Positions 59,197 to 64,000 of a stretch of DNA of 64,000 bases are shown here, in pieces. The stretch covers positions 37,039 to 101,038 of the forward strand of contig JADCAS010000008.1 in NCBI GenBank assembly GCA_020401865.1, given 5' to 3'. Position 1 is the first letter of the stretch. Every line of letters begins with the position of its first letter. The notes below the pieces were generated by a model, which saw only the letters and a program-made list of their open reading frames with translations, did no database searches and was not told the DNA's origin. The DNA comes from Phenylobacterium sp. GTDB lineage: Bacteria; Pseudomonadota; Alphaproteobacteria; Caulobacterales; Caulobacteraceae. The translations under genes and the position numbers were made by a program.

Positions 59197-60420
59197 ATGA
59201 CGGGTGGAGCGGCGGACGGGGCGGCGCGACCTTCGGGGACGGGCTGGGGACTGGTGGTCCTGCTGGGCGCCCTGACCGCCTTTGCCCCCATGGCCATCGA
59301 CATGTACCTGCCCAGCCTGCCGGCCATAGGCGCGGACCTGGGGGTCAGCGGCGCCTACACCCAGGTGACGGTCTCGGCCTTCCTCGCCGGCATGGCCATC
59401 GGCCAGTTCTTCTACGGGCCGGCCTCGGACCGGCTGGGCCGCAGGGGACCGATCCTGGCGGGCGTCGCCCTGTTCGTCCTGGCCTCCTGCGCCTGCGCCC
59501 TGGCGCCCACCGCCGACTTTCTGATCGCCGCCCGGTTCGTCCAGGCCCTCGGCGGCTGCGCCGGCGCCGTGGTGGCCAGGGCCGTGGTGCGCGACCGCTT
59601 CGACCATACCGAGACGGCGCGGATGCTGTCCCTCCTGACCCTGGTCATGGGGCTGGCGCCGATCCTGGCCCCCCTCCTCGGCGGGGTCCTGCTGGAGCTG
59701 GGCGGCTGGCGGGCCAACTTCTGGGCCCTGGCCCTGTTCGGTATCGCCGTGGGCCTGGCGACCCTGTTCCGCCTGGAGGAGTCCCGGTCCGAGGCCACCG
59801 CCCTCCAGGCGCGCTCGGAATCGCCCCTGGCGGCGCTGGGCGCCCTTCTGAAGGACCCGCGCCTCGTCGGCTACGCCCTGGCGGGCGGGCTGAACGGGGC
59901 GACCCTCTTCACCTGGATCTCGGCCTCGCCGGGCCTCATCATCGGCGTCTGGGGCATACCCGCCTCCGTCTTCGGCTGGGTCTTCGGTCTCAACGCCACC
60001 GGCGTCATCGGCGCCGGGCAGATCAACCGCCAGCTCCTCCTTCGCTATACGCCCGAACAGGTCCTGCGGGGTGCAAGCGCGGTCGGCGTGGTCGCCGCCG
60101 CCTTCCTGCTGGCGGCCGCCTTCACTGGGTGGGGCGGGATGTGGAGCGTCCTTCCGCTGATCTTCCTGGTCCTGTCCAGCTACGGCTTCATGGCCGGCAA
60201 CACCATGGCGGGCGCCCTGAATGTCGACCCGCGCCGGGCGGGGTCGATCTCGGCCCTGATGGGCTCGGCCTCCTTCGCCGCGGGCGCGGCGGCGTCCAGC
60301 CTCACCGCCGCCCTGGGCGACGGCGGGGCGCTCTCGGTGGCGGTGACGCTCTTCCTGGCCATGTCGGGTTCGGCCCTGGCGCTGAGAACCCTGGCCCTGA
60401 AGGGAACGGCGCGGGTGTAG
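59197..60420 (+). CDS. Bcr/CflA family drug-resistance MFS transporter
   Basis: A 407-residue twelve-helix exporter. The opening APMAIDMYLPSLPAIGADLG and the helix 2-3 loop GPASDRLGRRGPILAG are the Bcr/CflA signature, and FVQALGGCAGAVVARAVVRD follows in helix 4. Members export bicyclomycin, chloramphenicol or cysteine/dipeptides; the substrate here is not known. The start at 59197 (MTGGAADGAARP) sits behind GAGGGG; the open frame reaches further upstream. A palindromic element follows. Confidence 0.88.
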   Translation: MTGGAADGAARPSGTGWGLVVLLGALTAFAPMAIDMYLPSLPAIGADLGVSGAYTQVTVSAFLAGMAIGQFFYGPASDRLGRRGPILAGVALFVLASCACALAPTADFLIAARFVQALGGCAGAVVARAVVRDRFDHTETARMLSLLTLVMGLAPILAPLLGGVLLELGGWRANFWALALFGIAVGLATLFRLEESRSEATALQARSESPLAALGALLKDPRLVGYALAGGLNGATLFTWISASPGLIIGVWGIPASVFGWVFGLNATGVIGAGQINRQLLLRYTPEQVLRGASAVGVVAAAFLLAAAFTGWGGMWSVLPLIFLVLSSYGFMAGNTMAGALNVDPRRAGSISALMGSASFAAGAAASSLTAALGDGGALSVAVTLFLAMSGSALALRTLALKGTARV

Positions 60421-60439
60421 GGAGGGCGGCGAGGCCGTT

Positions 60440-60550
60440 GACCCCCTCCGGCCCGCTGCGCGGTCCACCTCCCCCTCAAAAGGTGGAGGAATTACGGAGC
60501 CCATTGCTCCCCATCAGGGGGAGCTCCCGGCGAAGCCGGGGGAGGGGGTC
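60440..60550. repeat. palindromic MITE-like element, locus 4
   Basis: A 111-base element with perfect 10-base terminal inverted repeats, GACCCCCTCC at 60440-60449 and GGAGGGGGTC at 60541-60550. It lies in the opposite orientation to loci 1-3. It sits between convergent genes, and the last two bases of its right end are part of the stop codon of the DUF423 gene (60549-60551). Confidence 0.88.
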
Positions 60551-60935
60551 AGCGGGGCCTGTCCAGGTCCCGGGCCGAGACCGCCAGCCAGGCCCAGCCG
60601 ATGAGGAAGAGGACGCCGCCGATGGGGGTCACCGCCCCCAGCCAGCGCGGCGCGCCGAAGGCCATGGCGTAGAGGCTTCCCGCGAAGATCACCGAGCCGG
60701 TCAGGAAAAAGGCCGGGGCGAAGCGGGCCCGGGGGGCGCCCATGCCCATCAGGGCCGCCGAGGCGAAGGTCGCCATGGTGTGCCAGAAGGCGTACTGCGA
60801 GCCCGTCCTTAGCCACTCGGCCGCCTTGGGATCGGAGATCCCGTGCGCCGCGAAGGCGCCCATTCCGATGGCGACGAAGGCGTTGAGGGCGGCGAGGGTC
60901 AGCCAGTCTCGCCTCGCGAGTCCCCTCACGCCCAA
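60549..60935 (-). CDS. DUF423 family membrane protein
   Basis: A 128-residue protein with four hydrophobic helices: FVAIGMGAFAAHGI near the N-terminus, TGSQYAFWHTMATFASAALM, and AVTPIGGVLFLIGWAWLA at the end, all typical of DUF423 (YgdD-like). Function unknown. It overlaps the amidase gene by ten bases at its start, and its stop codon lies at the edge of a palindromic element. Confidence 0.88.
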   Translation of the reverse strand: MGVRGLARRDWLTLAALNAFVAIGMGAFAAHGISDPKAAEWLRTGSQYAFWHTMATFASAALMGMGAPRARFAPAFFLTGSVIFAGSLYAMAFGAPRWLGAVTPIGGVLFLIGWAWLAVSARDLDRPR

Positions 60936-62356
60936 AGCCCCGGCCGCCGTCCGGCCCAGGGCGCCTCGCGCTCCAGCTGTCCCGCGAGGCGGAAGAGGGT
61001 GGCCTCATCGGCGTAGCGGGCGGTGAACATCATGCCGACCGGCAGGCCGTCGGCGGTCGTCTCCAGGGGCAGGGACAGGGAGGGCTGGCCCGAGAAGTTG
61101 AAGGGCGGGGTGAAGGGGAAGACCTGGCCCTGGCGCCGGTTGACCTCCTTCGGCTCCAGGTTGACCGGGTCGATGAAGCCGATCTCCGGCACCGGCGTGC
61201 CCAGCACGGGCGTCAGGTGGACGTCGCGGTCGCGGAAGGCCGCCAGGGTGGCCCGGTTCAGCATGCGCAGCTCCTGCAGGGAGCGCAGGGCCATCTCGCC
61301 GGTCACCTTGCGCCCGCCCTTCAGGGAGACCCAGGTCAGGGGCTCCAGCTCGTCCGGCTCGGGCTCGCGGCCGACCTCTTCGATCAGCCGCGCCATGCCG
61401 GCGGCGAAGTTGGCGCCCGAGACGGGCCCCCGGGCGGCGTACAGGGCGCGGTAGTCGATGCCCAGGCCCTGTTCGACCACATCGTGCCCGAGGCGGCGAA
61501 GGAGGTCGGCCGTGCGCTCCAAGGCGGCCTGGATCTGCGGGTCGATGGGCCGGCCCGAGGCGGTCTCCGACGACCAGGTGATGCGCAGGCGCCCCGGCGT
61601 CCGGCCCACCTCGTCCAGGAAGGGCCCGGCCTTGGGCGGGGCGGGGTAGGGGTTGTCGGGCTCGGGCGCATCGGTGGCGTCCAGCATGGCGGCGCTGTCG
61701 CGCACTGTGCGGGTGACCACGTGGTCGACCACGAAGCCGGCGGCGTAGTCAAAGCCGTCCGGCAGGTTGGGCACCCGGTCGCGGGTGACCTTCAGGCCGA
61801 CGAGCCCGCAGCAGGCGGCGGGGATGCGGATGGAGCCCAGGCCGTCGCTGGCGTGGGCCAGGGGGACCATGCCCGAAGCCACCGCCGCCGCCGATCCGCC
61901 GGAGGAGCCGCCGGCGATATGGCCAGGGTTCCAGGGGTTGCGGCAGGGGCCCAGAAGGGCGCTCTCGGTCGTCCCGGTAATGCCATATTCGGGGGTGTTG
62001 GTCTTGCCCAGGGGGATGACGCCGGAGCGGCGGTAGCGGGCGGTCAGGCCGCCGTCCTCGCGGTCGACGATGTGCCGGGCGAAGCGGCTTCCCGAGGTGC
62101 GCGGCCAGCCGGCGACGGGCATGGCCAGGTCCTTGATCAGGAAGGGCACGCCCCGGAAGGGGCCGTCCGGCAGGTCGCCCAGGGCCTGGCGGCGGGCCTC
62201 CTCGAAGGCGGTGTGGACCACCGCGTTCAGCACGGGGTTGCGGCGCTCGATGATGGCGATGGCCGCGTCGACGGCCTCCAGGGGGGTGGTCTGCCCCTTG
62301 CGGATGGCCTCGGCCAGGCCCAGGCCGTCGAGGGCGGCGTACTCTTCAGGGGTCAT
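60926..62356 (-). CDS. amidase signature family enzyme
   Basis: A 476-residue amidohydrolase with the Ser-cisSer-Lys triad: the lysine in VPFLIKDLAMP, the middle serine in AGGSSGGSAAAVASGM, and the nucleophile in DGLGSIRIPAACC. The AS domain is complete and of normal length. The substrate could be an aryl/alkyl amide, an amino acid amide or a nylon-type oligomer. It starts four bases after the aminotransferase stop and is followed by DUF423, so the three form one operon. Confidence 0.9.
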   Translation of the reverse strand: MTPEEYAALDGLGLAEAIRKGQTTPLEAVDAAIAIIERRNPVLNAVVHTAFEEARRQALGDLPDGPFRGVPFLIKDLAMPVAGWPRTSGSRFARHIVDREDGGLTARYRRSGVIPLGKTNTPEYGITGTTESALLGPCRNPWNPGHIAGGSSGGSAAAVASGMVPLAHASDGLGSIRIPAACCGLVGLKVTRDRVPNLPDGFDYAAGFVVDHVVTRTVRDSAAMLDATDAPEPDNPYPAPPKAGPFLDEVGRTPGRLRITWSSETASGRPIDPQIQAALERTADLLRRLGHDVVEQGLGIDYRALYAARGPVSGANFAAGMARLIEEVGREPEPDELEPLTWVSLKGGRKVTGEMALRSLQELRMLNRATLAAFRDRDVHLTPVLGTPVPEIGFIDPVNLEPKEVNRRQGQVFPFTPPFNFSGQPSLSLPLETTADGLPVGMMFTARYADEATLFRLAGQLEREAPWAGRRPGLWA

Positions 62357-62360
62357 GGGA

Positions 62361-63629
62361 TCACCGGGTCTGGGAAAGGAAGGCCATCCTGGCCACGGGG
62401 GCGAGGCCGGGGGCGGCGGCGCGGAGTTCGGCGAAGGACGCCTCGGCGGCGTCGAGGGCCTGGTCGATATCCGCCTCGGTCATGGCGTCGCAGAGGAACA
62501 TGTTGTGCCAGGGGTGGACATAGACCCCCTTGGCCAGCATGGCGCTGGACCAGAAGAAGCCCTTCCTCAGGTCGGGGTCCTCGTCGAACAGGAAGAGGGG
62601 CATCTGGCCGGGGCCGGTGATGCGGAAGCCGAAGCCGGCGGCGGAGGCGCGCTCGGAGAGGCCCGAGGCGAGGCGCTCGCCCAGGGTCTCCAGCCGCTCC
62701 AGGTAGTCGGTCTCGCGGATGCGGCGCAGAACCTCGATCGCCGCGGCCATGGGGGCGGCCTGGTACCAGAAGGAGCCGGTGGCGTAGATGGCCTCGGCCC
62801 CCTTGCGGGCGCTGTCCGAGCCGAGGAGGGCCGAGAGGGCATGGCCGTTGGCCAGGCCCTTGCCCCAGGTCGACAGGTCGGGCTCTACGCCCAGGTGCGA
62901 CCAGGAGCAGTCCCGGCTGAGGCGGAAGCCGGCCCGGACCTCGTCGAGCACCAGGAGGGCGCCGGTGCGGTCGCACAGCTCCCGGGCGCGGGCGGCGTAG
63001 GCGGCCTCCGGCTCGGCCTGGTCGATGAAGGCGTCGTGCCGGAAGGGCGCGGCGAAGATGGCGGCCAGGTCCTCGCCCGCCGCCTCCACGGCGGCCTCGA
63101 GGCTGGCCACGTCGTTGTAGTCGCAGAGGATCTGGTGGGCGCGGTCGCTCTCCAGCACCCCGGCGGTGCGCGGCGTGCACCAGGGGGTGGAGCCGTGATA
63201 GGCGCCGCGGGCGCGGATCACCGTCTTGCGGCGGGTCTGGGCCCGGGCGATGGTGAGGGCCATGGTGGTGGCGTCGCCGCCGTTCTTGCAGAACAGGGCC
63301 CAGTCGGCGTGGCCGATCATCTCCACCAGGGTCTCGGCCAGCTCGACCATGACCGGGGCGGGGCCGGTCATGGTGTCGCCCTGCCGCAGCTGGGCGATGA
63401 AGGCCACGTCGACGGCCTCGTCGCCATAGCCGAACAGGTTGGGGCCATAGGCGCACATCAGGTCCAGCACCCGTCCGCCGTCGGCGTCCCACAAGTGGGC
63501 GCCCTTGGCCTTCACGAAGTACTGCGGATAGTCGTCCGGCAGGAGGGCGGTGGACTGGTGGCCGAACATGCCTCCCGGGATCACGGCCGCGGCCCTTGCC
63601 CTCAGGGCCCTGTCATGGGGTCGATCCAT
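62361..63629 (-). CDS. class III aminotransferase, glutamate-1-semialdehyde aminomutase-like
   Basis: PLP-dependent enzyme of 422 residues. FCKNGGDATTMALTIARA binds phosphate, LVLDEVRAGFRLS the PLP ring aspartate, and DLSTWGKGLANGHALSA the Schiff-base lysine. The pattern fits the GSA-aminomutase branch of class III aminotransferases, but many relatives act on unusual amino donors, and association with an amidase points to catabolism rather than haem synthesis (inference). The start at 63629 is the first conserved methionine; the frame is open to 63683. Confidence 0.87.
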   Translation of the reverse strand: MDRPHDRALRARAAAVIPGGMFGHQSTALLPDDYPQYFVKAKGAHLWDADGGRVLDLMCAYGPNLFGYGDEAVDVAFIAQLRQGDTMTGPAPVMVELAETLVEMIGHADWALFCKNGGDATTMALTIARAQTRRKTVIRARGAYHGSTPWCTPRTAGVLESDRAHQILCDYNDVASLEAAVEAAGEDLAAIFAAPFRHDAFIDQAEPEAAYAARARELCDRTGALLVLDEVRAGFRLSRDCSWSHLGVEPDLSTWGKGLANGHALSALLGSDSARKGAEAIYATGSFWYQAAPMAAAIEVLRRIRETDYLERLETLGERLASGLSERASAAGFGFRITGPGQMPLFLFDEDPDLRKGFFWSSAMLAKGVYVHPWHNMFLCDAMTEADIDQALDAAEASFAELRAAAPGLAPVARMAFLSQTR

Positions 63630-63697
63630 CGCGTGCGCCTCCCGCCTTTCCCCATCCTGTCCGCGACAGGCCCTTTTGCGCAAGCGGCAAGGCCGCT

Positions 63698-63805
63698 GAC
63701 CCCCTCCGTCCCGCTTCGCGGTCCACCTCCCCCTGAAGGTGGAGGAATGAGGAAGCCCATTGCTCCCCCAAGGGGGAGCTCCGACCGAAGGTCGGGGAGG
63801 GGGTC
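63698..63805. repeat. palindromic MITE-like element, locus 5
   Basis: A 108-base element with perfect 10-base terminal inverted repeats (GACCCCCTCC at 63698-63707, GGAGGGGGTC at 63796-63805) and two inner hairpin arms, in the same orientation as locus 4. It lies between the 5' end of the aminotransferase gene and the 3' end of the next minus-strand gene. Confidence 0.88.
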
Positions 63806-63825
63806 AACGGCGATTGGGTTGGATT

Positions 63826-64000
63826 TCAGGGCGTGAAGCGCACATCCCCGGCCCGGGCCGCGGCGGCCCGCTCGGCCCCGGCGCCGATCTCCAGCAGGGC
63901 GAGGCCGTCGAGGGCCGCCCGCGATGCGCCCCGGATCGGATATTCACGCGATGTTAATGACCCTTCGTGGTTTATTGTGACAGTTTCCGCTTTCCATTGC
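63826..64000 (-). CDS. 3' end of a gene of unknown function (truncated by the window edge)
   Basis: An open minus-strand frame runs from the window end to the stop at 63826-63828, giving about 58 residues: ETVTINHEGSLTSREYPIRG, then ASRAALDGLALLEIGAGAER and the tail GDVRFTP. No start codon lies inside the window. The first part (63925-64000) is AT-richer than the rest. I do not recognise the family, and it could be non-coding; codon use in the last 35 codons is like that of neighbouring genes. Confidence 0.45.
   Translation of the reverse strand, partial: QWKAETVTINHEGSLTSREYPIRGASRAALDGLALLEIGAGAERAAAARAGDVRFTP

Overview
The window is GC-rich, gene-dense DNA from an alphaproteobacterium, most likely a Caulobacterales member (Caulobacter/Phenylobacterium type). 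The evidence is an FtsZ with a long acidic/proline-rich linker ending in [11 protein letters not shown], a perfect CtrA-type box (TTAA-N7-TTAA) and two GANTC sites in front of ftsZ, meso-diaminopimelate-type MurE, LpxC/BamD/RecN/LigA following ftsZ, and a leuA-mreBCD-mrdA-rodA block. The genus is an inference; no rRNA is present to fix it.

Layout. 1-8.7 kb: the 3' part of dusA, a small membrane-anchored aspartic protease, a DUF1289 protein, two tandem acyl-CoA dehydrogenases, an AT-rich inserted segment with one orphan gene, a gamma-carbonic-anhydrase-like protein, an EamA exporter, a murein amidase and a GNAT acetyltransferase. 8.77-9.15 kb: the RNase P RNA gene. 9.4-28 kb: an almost unbroken division and cell wall (dcw) operon, mraZ-rsmH-ftsL-ftsI-murE-murF-mraY-murD-ftsW-murG-murC-murB-ddl-ftsQ-ftsA-ftsZ, closed by an intrinsic terminator. 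28.2-33.9 kb: lpxC, bamD, recN, ligA. 34.1-40.9 kb (mostly minus strand): Xaa-Pro aminopeptidase, prmA, a proline-rich protein, an alpha/beta hydrolase, a UvrD/PcrA helicase and a ribbon-helix-helix protein. 41-47.9 kb: coq4-like gene, DUF4169, aspartate aminotransferase, TVP38-type membrane protein, leuA with a leucine-codon leader peptide, EamA exporter and a phytanoyl-CoA dioxygenase-like protein. 48.1-53.9 kb: the rod-shape operon mreB-mreC-mreD-mrdA-rodA. 53.9-64 kb: accessory metabolism (two MFS exporters, two epoxide-hydrolase-like proteins, proline iminopeptidase, DUF805, DUF423, amidase, class III aminotransferase) and the 3' end of one more gene.

How it fits together: the dcw block makes lipid II from UDP-MurNAc through MraY/MurG and supplies the divisome; the mre block supplies the elongasome; lpxC and bamD add outer-membrane synthesis. 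Most dcw genes overlap by 1-35 bases and are probably translationally coupled.

The most notable non-genic signals are: (i) a family of about eight short MITE-like palindromic elements (about 95-112 bp) with 10-bp terminal inverted repeats in five intergenic places; (ii) a 102-bp imperfect direct repeat bracketing a 1.4-kb AT-rich insertion between two convergent genes, with both gene ends preserved; (iii) a leucine-rich leader peptide with competing stems before leuA; (iv) three 10-bp-spaced MraZ boxes before mraZ; and (v) the CtrA/GANTC arrangement before ftsZ. I found no CRISPR array, tRNA, transposase or prophage.
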